Positions 1 to 10,560 of a stretch of 64,000 nucleotides of DNA are shown in pieces. The notes under the pieces were generated by a model, which was not told where the DNA came from, ran no database searches, and saw nothing but the letters and a program-made list of their open reading frames with translations. The first letter of the stretch is position 1. Every line of letters begins with the position of its first letter. The DNA is taken from the NCBI GenBank assembly GCA_027924585.1, contig BSBM01000865.1, positions 2,232,001 to 2,296,000 of the forward strand, in the 5' to 3' direction. Origin of the DNA: Larix kaempferi. Taxonomy: Eukaryota; Streptophyta; Pinopsida; Pinales; Pinaceae. Made by a program: the position numbers and the translations under genes.

Positions 1-2281
1 TTAGACTTTTCCTTGCTCAGTTTTTGAGTTGGATTGTTGCATCTTTTTTGGACTTTTTCTGTGTACTCGCGACTTTCTGGTACTTATAGTCATGGGTCCG
101 AGACATATTCGTGGGTGTGAACCTTGTATACCCACGGTTCACTCGCACTTGTCCCTTGTGTACAGTCGCGGGTAATCCCTAAACTTAAGTTTTTCGATTT
201 TGGAGCTTTTTTGGGAGGTTTTGATTGCATTTTTGGAGTTCTTGTTGATCCTAGGTCTATGTAGGACCCATTGGAAGTGGTGTATTATCTCTCGATTGAT
301 CTTAATTTGATGTTCGGGATATTTTTAAATAAATTTGGGCTTGTTTGGAAGAATTTGGGGCTTGTTGACCCAAGTTGGGGATTGTGAAATAGTTTGGTGT
401 TTTTTACCCTAATTTGAGTCTATTTGAATATACTTGCTCCAATTTGACTGGATTTGGAGCCTATTGAGTCTATTTGACCCTATTTATATCTATTAGAGTG
501 AAAAACCTCTTTATATTGATTTCTTGTCCTTTCTTGTGATTTTGGTCTTTCTTTTGTAGTGAAAGATCAAGTGTCTTTTCCGTGGTTTAAGACCTTGATT
601 GCACTATTTGTGTGCAAACCTAGCTTTACCAAACCATATTTCTTAATAGGTCCTTTGCTTTGTTTGGGTCTAAAAGTACTCATTGTCAGCTTTTCCAAAT
701 TTTTGGCATGCTTACATAATAAGAATCTGAAGGTTTAAGGATGCTTTCACTGTTTAATAAGGAGATTTGAAAGTTTTTGAATTTGATTTGGTAGTATAGT
801 TACTTTGAGTTTCAATTTTGTTCTCACCTTGAAAAAGAATAAAAAATCTAGTTAATGTTCGTAGAATACTTTGCAAGTGGCTTAAAGGATCTAGAAGTGC
901 TTTGCATCAAAACACAAAATTTTCTTTTGCATAGCTAATTGTTTGAGTAGTTGCATGCTTAGGTTTTGAGTTTGATTTTGTACATTAGACTTTATTTTTT
1001 ACCTTTTGCATTCGAAAAAACTAAAAATTGCATAGATATAAAAAAAATTGCATATGCATTCCAGATTATATCTTTAGGACTTGCATTGAAAATAGATGAA
1101 GAGTGGGTGAGTACATATTTGTGATGATCAAGTGCTTCATGTTTCAGTTAAAGAATATGTTTCTTTAGTTGCGCTTGTTTTACTCATGCTGGAAGTGTTT
1201 GAAGTACATTTTTAAAGCACACAATCAGTAACTTGGATAGGATATTAGGTTTTCTTCTAGTTTAGAAACACACCTAATAGCTTAAGTAGGATTGTGGGGG
1301 TAGGGAGTTGTGAATTAACTCCTCCACGATCACTCAAAATTGTCAAAACATAGGTGTCATTATTTTGGGAGAAAATCCATCTTTGTAGAAGGTGAACCGG
1401 GAAGCTCCACTCAAACCGGAGTTAAGCATGAGGTCGTGCGAGATTGAGTAGAGGATATACCCCTCCGATATTCAATTGAGCATATACAGAGATTGGTGCA
1501 CATACGGGGACTTATTAGTACCTTTTGGTGATTTTGAGTTTCGGGATTTATTACCCTGCCCATGCACATTGATTTGACAACCGACTGTACCCTCGGACCC
1601 TCTCTGCAAGGTTGGTAACCTTAGTATCCAGACTCTAGGGCTCTACACAAGTGACGACAAAAGGCTATTTTTATTGTACCTAGGACAGATGTGGGAGGAA
1701 AACCTCTACAGAAATTTGGGAAGGTGGTTTGGTGATTCAAACCCTTGCACCCAGAGGACTTGTATGTGGACCCCAGGTAATTGTTCTTCATCCTTCGTTG
1801 GTTTGTTTTGTGCCCTAATCATCCCAGACTTCCTTCTGGAAGGCATCTGCTTTCCTGGTTTGGATTACCTAGGACCTTTCTAGTGGTGTGCTCTTTGTGT
1901 TGCTTGTTATTAGTTAGCCTTAGATACTTCTTTCTCATTGAGTTGGAGACTATGGCTAGCATTCCTGTGAGAACCAATCAAGGGACCTCTGTTTAGGGAG
2001 ATCCTTGTGCTTTTCCATTCATTGGGAACGTTGGTACTCCCTTAATGGCTACTTTGAATCTTCTGGGATTCACTATAGAGCTGTCGGTTTGGTTGTTTTC
2101 CACTCCGAACGCCTTGCATGTTCCCGACGCTTCTTAGGTAAGAACCTTAAATCAAGAGCATCAAAACCCTATGGATTCGCCAGTAACATCTTCTCCACCT
2201 CCTTCTACCTCATGTGGTGAAAGTAGTAATACTAGTAACCAACAGTCTAAAAGGAATAGATAGAGGAAGAATAGGAAGAAG
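1..2281 (+). other. Non-coding 5' part of Gypsy element G1 (probable LTR and leader)
   Basis: No reading frame with recognisable similarity is seen. The stretch precedes gag and protease remnants on the same strand, so it is probably LTR plus leader of that element. The 5' end lies outside the window and I found no clear primer-binding site. The short frames around 1674-2220 have no family features and are treated as chance. Confidence 0.4.
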
Positions 2282-2967
2282 ATGCCAAAGCAAGGGGGAA
2301 GCCACCCATCCTCTGGAGGTCATGCTAGGGGCACCTACCCAACCTCTAGTGGTCATGTTGGGAGAAATCACTTAGTCACTATAAATCATATTGAACCTAT
2401 GCAACCAGCCTCTGCAAGTCATGCTGGGGGCACCCACCTAGCCTTTGGAAGTCATGCTAGGGGCACCTACCCAGCCTATGGAATTCATGCTAGGAGAAAA
2501 TCACTACTGGTCATATTAATGACAAGTCACTAGTTACTGTGAGTCATACTGGAGACACTAAATCATCCACTGCAAGTCATGATGAGAATGTTGACATTGT
2601 CGACAAACCTAATAAACATAAGCTTAAGTTCCCTTGTAAATTTTGTGAGGGAGACCACCTAACCTATTTGTGCCATGTACTTCTAGAAGTGCAAAAAGTG
2701 TGGTCCATAGTTCAAAAGTCTTTTGCTTCTGAGAAACCAACCACTGCAAGTCATGATGGGGGCAAGCTGTCAGCCAATGCTAGTCATGTCGAGAGTACTG
2801 ATGTTGTAAAGGAGTCTAATCTTATAAGATGCAAGCCAAAGTTCCCTTGCAAAATTTGTAAGGGAGATGACCTTACTCATCTGTGCGCTGCTATTTCAGA
2901 AGTGCGGAGAGTGTGGTCCATGTATGAAGGATCCTCTGCTCCTGAATTGTCTATATATTCCCAATAG
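2282..2967 (+). pseudogene. G1 gag remnant with two zinc-knuckle-like motifs
   Basis: This is a decayed nucleocapsid-like part of a Gypsy gag. The first half (2282-2533) is a low-complexity stretch repeating Ser-His-Ala-Gly-Gly-Thr-like units. After a stop and a frame change, 2539-2967 carries two knuckle-like motifs, CKFCEGDHLTYLC and CKICKGDDLTHLC. The second has Asp where the first has His. The two knuckle blocks sit in duplicated segments, each followed by a Glu-Val-x-x-Val-Trp-Ser sequence. The frame then runs through TAG and TAA codons towards the protease. Gag would package the element RNA. The broken frame shows this copy is dead. Confidence 0.6.
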
Positions 2968-3258
2968 CCTAGTTAACCTTTGGTTGATAAAGTGGTTGAA
3001 CCAAAACAGTATCTGGTCAACCCCACTCTTCCTTCAGAGAGTGAAGTGATCGAATTGATGCAATCTTCGATCGATCCCATTAGTCTTTCGGACACTGATG
3101 CACCTATCATTGAAGTCTTCTGCATTACCAGTTTGGATGTTTCTTAAATTGGGGGCACTTCATTTGTGCTGAGTAAACCCCTACCAAGCTCTAGGATCAT
3201 TTCCTTTGATTGGAATAGTCTAGTTGAGCCTTGCCTGCCTTCTTCTACACCTTTCTAG

Positions 3259-4314
3259 ATAAAGGCTGATATCGGAAACCATACGGTTCATCGATGTATT
3301 GTAGATGAAGGAGCCTCTGTTAGTATCTTATCCCCTTATGCTTGGAGATATTTAGGTTTCCCTAACCTTTTTATAGATGTTAATTGGTCGTTGACCTTTG
3401 ATAGAAGACCTAGTGAACTGTTTGGATTCCTCCCTCAGATACCTATTACTTTGGGTGGAAAAACAATCTTAGTTGATTTTATGGTTTTAAAGGACCCTAT
3501 GGATTTTGATATGATCCTCAGGTGTGATTATGTATATGCTATGAATGTTGTGGTGTCTACGCTCTTTTGTGTGATGCATTTTCCTCACAATGAAAGCATT
3601 GTCACTATTGATTAGCTTGCATTTGTTGATCCCTCTTATTACCCAACTGTAGACCAAGTATATCCCTCGTCAATATGCACTACCATGTCACAAGAGACTT
3701 ATGTGGAATATTGTTCCTTAAGCCCAATTTCTACTAAGAAGAAGCCTCTGAATTCATGCTTACCTTCTCGAGACTGGGTCCTGGAAGTTGACCAAGTGAT
3801 ACCTCCATCTAAATGTTTGGATATGTGTTCTATCTGGGATGATATACTTCCTTTTGATGAAGTTTTCCTAGAGTCTATAATATAGTATGCCATCCATGTG
3901 GATTTTGATGCAGTTGCAATTATGTCCAGCCCCGATTTGACCTTGGATTTTGAACTTCCTACTATTGAGTCTTTGGAGTCTCCCATAGACTCACAAATCG
4001 GTGTTCCTGTTGAGTTTGATTTTTCTTCTAGAATTTTCAACTCCCGTGATGATGAATTCGTTCCTGCGAATTCCATCACGTCCTTCAACTTTGATCTTCA
4101 TCTTGAAGTCAATCTTATTGATTGTAAGTCCTCGGGCTTGGGTACTATAGATTCTTCATTGGTTAACTCTGCCTTATTCATGCTCGTTGTTGATGATAGT
4201 GAAGTTGAAAGTATTTCTACCACAGTGACTTGTACCGGATATTTCTTTACATACGTTTTAGATATGATTTTCGCACTAATGTTTCTTGGAGACAGGATTC
4301 TTAGCTGGGCTTAG
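3259..4314 (+). pseudogene. G1 retroviral-type aspartic protease and downstream region, broken by TAG codons
   Basis: The frame starting near 3259 encodes an aspartic-protease-like domain. It has Asp-Glu-Gly-Ala-Ser at about 3307-3321 in the place of the usual Asp-Ser/Thr-Gly active-site loop, followed by the flap and hydrophobic segments (for example FMVLKDPMDFDMILRCDY), and ends with VSTLFCVMHFPHNESIVTID. One reading frame continues to 4314, interrupted by TAG at 3613 and 3883. No reverse transcriptase follows. The next 44 bases end at the Copia-1 insertion, and after that element only non-coding sequence is found. The protease would normally cut the element's own polyprotein. The host element looks non-autonomous. 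Confidence 0.6.
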
Positions 4315-4398
4315 ACTTGCTCACTGGTCCTTTTTGACACTTTGTTCGATTATGTCAGGTATATTCAACACCTTGCATATAGATTTAGGCTTCCTTGC

Positions 4399-4403
4399 TG
4401 TTA
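4399..4403. repeat. Target-site duplication TGTTA (left copy) of Copia-1
   Basis: TGTTA lies immediately outside the left LTR and recurs at 9962-9966 immediately outside the right LTR. The LTR begins TGTTAG at 4404 and the right LTR ends CAACA at 9961. Five-base duplications are the rule for Copia integrase. Confidence 0.8.
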
Positions 4404-5092
4404 TGTTAGTTTTTCAGAATTTACTTCAATCTGATCTAGGATCTTAACTGAGAGAAAAACATGTACAACATATCTACAACATATCAATGATGGACACAAT
4501 AATGCAAACACACAAGAGACACAGAGTTTGCTTGGGGAAAACCATAAAGGTGAAAAACCCCAATAACTTCCTCAGAGATAGATAGAGCAATGATACAACC
4601 CAAGGATAAGAGATAGACATCTCCTAGCAGCAGCTTCTCCTCCTCCACAAGTGCGCCACTATCCAAAGAGTGTGTGAGAGAACAGAATGATGAAAGAGAG
4701 TGCTTCCCGCACTCTATTTATACTTGACTTGACTTGCCTAATAACCTTTACTAGGTCGATCTCAACTTAACCACATAACACAATGCTGACTAGGCCGACA
4801 CCCAATAGGGTGGTCTAATAACCCTTTGACCCACATGGTCGACCCCCAATAGGGTGGTCTAATAACCTTTTGACCCACATGACTTATACAGGGCCGACCC
4901 CAACAAGGTGGTCTAATAACCCATCAAGTATAAGTTATGACACTTACAATATAAATGACGACACTTCCGTATAGAGGAATAATAACATCTCTATAGGAAT
5001 ACAAACACTTCCGTATAGAGGAATAATACCATCTCTATAGGAGTACAATACACATATATGAAATACATTCCGAAGTTACATATACATCAACA
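4404..5092 (-). repeat. Copia-1 3' LTR (complete)
   Basis: Boundaries follow from TG at 4404, CA at 5092, the outer TGTTA duplication and the adjoining polypurine tract. On the minus strand a TATAAATAG promoter box lies at about 4722-4714. Three imperfect copies of a GCCGAC to GGTCTAATAACC segment lie at about 4793-4925. The right LTR has only two. Two hairpins with arms TATAGAG and CTCTATA occur at 4970-4995 and 5014-5039. Confidence 0.8.
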
Positions 5093-5101
5093 CTCCCTCT
5101 T
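5093..5101 (-). promoter_or_regulatory. Copia-1 polypurine tract
   Basis: On the minus strand AAGAGGGAG abuts the 5' TG of the 3' LTR. This is the expected primer for plus-strand DNA synthesis in LTR elements. Confidence 0.7.
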
Positions 5102-5389
5102 AACTAGGAAGGTATTTCTCGACACAGATTTGCTGGCACAAGTCTTCTTCTCTAGATCATCATTAGCGAATCATCGTCCTCGAATCATCGTCATCATCAC
5201 TGCTGCTGCTATCTCAATCAATCTCTGAATCTACTCATCATAGGAATTTCTACAGAGCCAGTCCTTTTTCATACTGGATGTAGGCCCACCACCTGCAGGT
5301 CTTCATCATCACTGGCCATACTGTGGAATCCTCAGGACTTATTACGTGCGTCAACAAAACCTCGAAAGAGCATCCCAGGCCTTTTACGA

Positions 5390-5870
5390 GCACACGGCTC
5401 AACCTATCGGATCTCCCAGGATCTTTTACATGTGACTGTCACAAAAACTTAAAAGGGTGTCTTTCCAAGCAAGAACCCTAAAGAGCATCCGAGGCCTTTT
5501 ACGTGACTAGCACAACCTGTCCATATCTCCAGGTCTGATTACATGTGACCCCTACCACAAAACCTTAAAAGGGTGTCTTTCCAAGCAAGAACTCTAAAGA
5601 GCATCCGAGGCCTTTTTCATCTTGTCCAGATCTCCAGGTCTGATTACATGTGGTCCCCACAAAACCTTAAAAGAGTGTATTTCCAAGCAAGAACTCTAAA
5701 GAGCATCTGAGGCCTTCTTCATCCTATCTAGATCTCCAGGTTTGATTACATGTGGTCTAGCAAAACCTTAAAAGAGTGTCTTGACAAGCAAGAACTCTAA
5801 AGAGCATCTGAGGCCTTTTACATGACTAGCACAACCTGTCCAGATCTCTAGGTCTGATTACATGCTACTC
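5390..5870. repeat. Tandem repeat of about 110-120 bp in the Copia-1 3' region
   Basis: About four imperfect units recur. Each contains AAAGAGCATC, GAGGCCTTTT, a CCTG-TCCAGATCTCC-AGG-like palindrome, GATTACATGTG and CCTTAAAAG. Units differ by small deletions and substitutions. It lies between the RNase H remnant and the polypurine tract. Confidence 0.75.
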
Positions 5871-5884
5871 CTGCACAACCTGTC

Positions 5885-6500
5885 CACGACCACAGAGTAT
5901 CAACCTGATACTCACCATACATCATCCTGATCATCAACACTGCATCGTCCTGATGCATGTCATCTGGAGCAACATCCTGAAGCTCGTCATCCATGATCAT
6001 CTTGATCATACAATGCATCCACCTGATGCATACACAGTATCTGCCTGATACATATCATCATACATGATCTACCTAATCATACAATGTATCCACCTGATAC
6101 ATACAAATACATGATCCACCTGATCATACCTGATACATATCAACATACATGATATACCTGATCATACAATGTATCCACTTGATACATCTATAGATACATA
6201 CACATGATCCAACTGATCATATCCATCATCCAACATGATGCATACATACATATACATATAAATGATCCAACTGATCATATCCAACATCCAACATGATGCG
6301 TACATACATATAAATGATCCAACTGATCATATCCAGCATCCAACATGATGTGTACATACATATAAATGATCCAACTGATCATATCCAGCATCCAACATGA
6401 TGAATACACATACATATAAATGATCCACTGATCATATCCAACATCCAACATGATGCATAGATACATAGAGCAGTAACTGGAGCATCGTCCTGATGCTCAT
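5885..6500. repeat. Array of short inverted repeats of the form xxATC-5 nt-GATxx
   Basis: A dense series of small hairpins. Clear examples are GAGTATC/GATACTC (5895-5901, 5907-5913), TGCATC/GATGCA (5941-5957 and 6014-6030), GTATC/GATAC (6037-6051), TGTATC/GATACA (6085-6101 and 6170-6186), ATGATC/GATCAT (6111-6127 and 6204-6220) and AGCATC/GATGCT (6481-6497). Spacers are usually five bases such as CACCT, GTCCT, TGCCT or CAACT. The later part is a tandem repeat of about 54 bp with the ATGATC hairpin. Confidence 0.8.
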
Positions 6501-6578
6501 CATCTAGCGCTTACATCCATAGCCATGGGAAGGATCCTCCTTTCACCATGCTTGGAATGGCTCTAGAAAATGTCTCCA

Positions 6579-8200
6579 TCACTTATTCCTTGAAGTGTCA
6601 TCAATATGAAGAACACCAAGCCTATCTTTGAAGTACTCGAACTTCACTCTGGCTAGTGCTTTCGTCAGCACATCTACAACCTGCTCATCCATCGCAACAT
6701 ACAGGAGCTTCACTGCTCCTCTATGCACCATATCCTTGATATAGTGATATTTGATCTCAATGTGTTTCGACCTATCGTGGAACATTGGGTTCTCAGACAG
6801 CTTCACACAACTCTGGTTGTCACAAAAGATACCAGTAGCCTCCAGCGGAAGATCAAATAACTCAGACAGTAGCTTCCGGAGCCATACTGCCTCACAACTA
6901 ACCAAACATGTTGCAACATACTATGCCTTAGCTATACTCAGTGCTACGCAGGATTGCTTCCTGCTAAACCAGGAGATCACACCTGATCCCATACTAAAGC
7001 AACACCCAGATGTGCTCTTCCTATCTGCATCACTGCCTGCCCAATCTGAATCAACATAACCCCGCAGGTTAAACTTTTGATTCGCATCATACTTGAGCCC
7101 ATAATCAACCGTACCCTTCAGGTACCTCAGAATATGCTTTACAGAAACCAAGTGAACACCTCTTGGATCCATTAGGAACTGGCTCAATGTGTTCACCGCA
7201 AAGGAAATATCTGGTCTCGTGTTCGTTAGGTACATCAAGGACCCAATCATCTGATGATACACAGTTTCATCAACCATATCAGATGAGGCATCACATAGAA
7301 GATTCAGGTTCGATGCCATAGGTGTGGCCATGGCCTTGCAGTCCATCATCCTGAACCTCTTCAGGATATCTACAGCATACTTCCCTTGTCCAAGGAAGAT
7401 TCCATCTGCACTCTGCCACACCTCCATGCCTAGAAAATAGTGCATCATCCCCAAGTCCTTCATCTCGAACTCGGTTGCAAGATTCCGCTACATGTCGGCA
7501 ATCAATCTATCATTACCTGTAACAAACAGGTCATCCACATACAAGAGTAGTATCACAGGATTGCCTTCCTCAACCTTGTATTAAAGGTTGGAATCCGCTT
7601 TACTCTTGGTAAAGCCCAAACTAGATAGGAAACTGTCCATCCCACCATACCAAGTCCTGGCTTCCTATTTCAAACCATACAGGGCTTTCTTCAGTTTGCA
7701 CACGTGTGACTCTCGGTCATATGTCTTAAACCCGAGTGGCTGCTCCACATACACTTCTTCTTCGACTACACCATTCAAGAAAGCTGTCTTGACATCCGTC
7801 TGGTGTATCTTCCATTTCATCACTACAGCCAGAGCAAGTACTGATATGATGGAAGTGTGCCTAGCTATAGGTGTAGAAGTCTCTTCATACTCAATCCCTT
7901 TTTCTGGTAGAAGCCACGAGCTACAAACCTCGTTTTGTATTTCTCCATGCTACCATCTGTAGCATGCTTGATCTTATAGATCCATTTGGAAGTCACAACA
8001 GACTTCCCTTCAGGTCTTGGGACTGCATCCCAAACATCATTCTTCATGATCGATTGGTACTCCTCGATCATGGCATTCTTCCTGAATCCTGGGAACTTCA
8101 ATATCTTCAATAGATGACTTTGTTTCTGAAACAAATGTTGCAGTCCTTCTTTTGTAGGTGCTCGTATACGATCTTTCCTACAAAACAAGTTAAATTGCAT
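6579..8200 (-). pseudogene. Copia-1 reverse transcriptase and RNase H, broken
   Basis: The fragment is read on the minus strand. It starts with the Copia reverse transcriptase entry region at 8200-7865 (IEEYQSIMKNDVWDAVPRP, then SKWIYKIKHATDGS). The active-site block LLYVDDLFVTGNDRL is visible at about 7550-7500, followed by MKDLGMMHYFLGMEVW at 7463, and by ATPM, YLTNTRPDI and YVDSDWAGSDADRKSTSG of RNase H down to 6921. The RNase H end with KHIEIKYHYIKDMV lies at 6905-6579. In-frame stops (for example at about 7580 and 7490) and frame breaks make it non-functional. Integrase and upstream domains are missing. Confidence 0.85.
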
Positions 8201-9559
8201 GATTATAAACTTCTCATAGTTTTCAGAACAAATTCTTACACATAAGAACTATGTTATACCGTCATGCAATTATTTTAGCCAATGCTTCAATACAACATTC
8301 ATCCATATCCTGTAACTTTCTAGATGCCTTCCAATCTCTACCAAAACATTGTTAAGAGTGTGCACAACTCCCAACATGTTAGCAAAGAGGTTTCATTCTA
8401 GATAAGTAGCAATGGAATGTTGTACAGTGCCATAGGCCACTTACCCATCACATGCATATTAGTAGTATACTATTCATTAATGGAATTATTCTAATATGCA
8501 TAATACACACCCTAAGTCTAGTAACATCAATATATACATCATTGAACAGTATTATTTAAACAATCAAATATGCAAGAAATGATAATTCAAATACTTATCT
8601 TTGTTTGTTTGTTGGGTTGACTCCCTCTTAGTCTTTGCTTCTTTTCTGCAACTCCATTCTGATGTGGATTGTGAGAAGTGGTCGACTCCCTCTAAATATT
8701 TGCATCCTTGTAGAAACTACTTGAGTGTGCTCCCTCTTGATCTTTGCTTCCTGGATTACCTGTCCTTGAACTTATATCCATCCTCAATCACTATGCATGC
8801 TTACAAGTATCATTATTGTGATATCCTCGAGTTCTCATACATAATCATACATTTATTAGTATATTCTCAATACTATCAAAACACAATAATCTTAAGCATG
8901 TATAGTCATGATAATTTCAAACAGAAATAATAAGCATTAGTATTCAAGGACTCTTATGGTTAGTCATATCATAAATTAAAGTAAGAAACATAATATTCCT
9001 GAACCCATGATTACTCAAACCTATACTTTCATGAATCTTCTGGTTAGTCATATCATCAATTAAGGTAAGAAACATAATATGCATACACCCATGATTATTC
9101 AAACCTATGAATAATCATTATCAATCATGCCATGCATACTTATATAAGAGATCCTATCACAAGGTAGGATTCTAACTTGATATAAAAAAAACATACCTGG
9201 ATTAGTATGTTAGCTAGTTATGTCTAACATACCCACATGATGTCTTCTTGTTCTCTTCAATGATTTGTGCTAGTAACTTGCATATCTCATATGTTAACCA
9301 TTATAGAACCAAGTTATACATACCTCGTAAATAGATCTTCTAAGTGATCCATGACAATGGATGAATCTTTGTCTTCATGTCACCATGATCATATGTTCTT
9401 GAACTAGAACATGATTTGTCTTTCTTGGTGTACCTTTCATGTTAGCGGACAACATAAACCTCATACAACACCATAATGCGTTAGTACAATCATAAGTGTC
9501 AACACCCTAATCAATGAATATCTTCTATCATGCATTCATAATTTTATTAAGGTGATACG
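8201..9559 (-). other. Non-coding leader-like segment of Copia-1
   Basis: No coding signal is seen. Several blocks match the leader of Copia-2 (42120-42660): the junction at about 8173-8185, the AGAGGTTTCATTCTAGA block near 8389, and the block with GTCTTCATGT near 9375. In both elements this sequence sits where gag to integrase would be expected. AT-rich sequence with short direct repeats (for example around 8965-9110) makes up the rest. Confidence 0.6.
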
Positions 9560-9961
9560 ACAAGTGCGCCACTCTCCAAAGAGTGTGTGAGAGAATAGAA
9601 TGATGAAATAGAGTGCCTCCCGCACTCTATTTATACTTGACTTGACTTGCCTAATAACCTTTACTAGGTCGGCCTCAACTTAACCACATAACACAATGCC
9701 GACTGGGCCGACACCCAATAGGGTGGTCTAATAACCCTTTGACCCACATGACTTATACAGGGCCGACCCCAACAAGGTGGTCTAATAACCCATCAAGTAT
9801 AAGTTACAACACTTACAATATAAATGACGACACTTCCGTATAGAGGAATAATAACATCTCTAGAGGAATACAAACACTTCTGTATAGAGGAATAATACCA
9901 TCTCTATAGGAGTACAATATACATATATGAAATACATTCCGAAGTTACATATACATCAACA
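9560..9961 (-). repeat. Copia-1 5' LTR, truncated
   Basis: This matches 4649-5092 of the complete LTR, including the minus-strand TATAAATAG box near 9635-9627 and both TATAGAG/CTCTATA-type hairpins, one with an arm mutation. About 240 bases at the inner side are missing, together with the primer-binding site. Confidence 0.8.
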
Positions 9962-9966
9962 TGTTA
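9962..9966. repeat. Target-site duplication TGTTA (right copy) of Copia-1
   Basis: Second copy of the five-base duplication seen at 4399-4403. It defines the right end of Copia-1. Confidence 0.8.
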
Positions 9967-10560
9967 TGATGCATTTGAACCTTTTGCTATCCGAATTCGC
10001 CATAGGGTCAAACCTGTTGGATATTGGTGTGTTATCCATCTCTTTATGCATTATGCACCAGTCCGACATCAGAACCTACCTAACATGGGTCACCCTAGTC
10101 AGCACCCTTATGCCATTCTGTTGCCCATGTTGAGTTTTTCTCATAGGTTCAAGAGCCTTTTTAGATTTACCATGACTTTGAGAAGAAGCCTCATATCTTT
10201 CTTCCTCATATATTTCTGGCCATCCCTGATAAGGATCCCATTTTTGTGTTTAAGTCGCATGTGCATTTATTTTGATCCCGCTTAGGCTAATGAGCTTGAT
10301 GCCGACTTCCACTCTTTTGGCTCGCTATATAATCCCCCATATCTGATCTCATTTTCGTTAAGGTATGTATCACTTTTCCTTTGTGATTTCGCATCCTTTA
10401 CCTGGAGGAGACACACCCTAAGTGTTCTTATCTTGCTCATGTTGCTTGCATTATGCATAGATTTGTTCCATGTGCTTGGAACTAGTCTCGCATGTCCTTG
10501 ACACTCATCTCCTCCCATTACAAGCATTCTTCCACCTTTCCTTTGAGATCGATAAAAAAG
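9967..10560 (+). other. Non-coding G1 interior to the right of Copia-1
   Basis: This resumes G1 after the Copia-1 insertion. The short frames at 9927-10285 show no family features. I see no reverse transcriptase, RNase H or integrase trace here. Confidence 0.4.

Larger units (their letters stand above)
4404..9961 (-). mobile_element. Copia-1, non-autonomous Copia element nested in G1
   Basis: This 5.6-kb element reads right to left. In element sense the order is a truncated 5' LTR (9961-9560), a non-coding stretch, reverse transcriptase and RNase H remnants (8200-6579), repeat arrays (6500-5390), a polypurine tract (about 5101-5093) and a full 3' LTR (5092-4404). Gag, protease and integrase are absent. 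The 5' LTR lacks its inner part and the primer-binding site. TGTTA flanks both ends. Leader, pol fragment and LTR are recognisably related to Copia-2 at 35276-44593, so both derive from one family with the same reduced layout. Confidence 0.8.

Noticed and set aside
1408-1445. 5S rRNA-like stretch (GGAGTTAAGCATGAGG)
   Set aside because: Only a short resemblance to the 5S internal promoter region. The rest of the 120-base molecule does not fit.
7588-7962. Plus-strand frame of 124 codons
   Set aside because: It is the antisense shadow of the Copia-1 reverse transcriptase.
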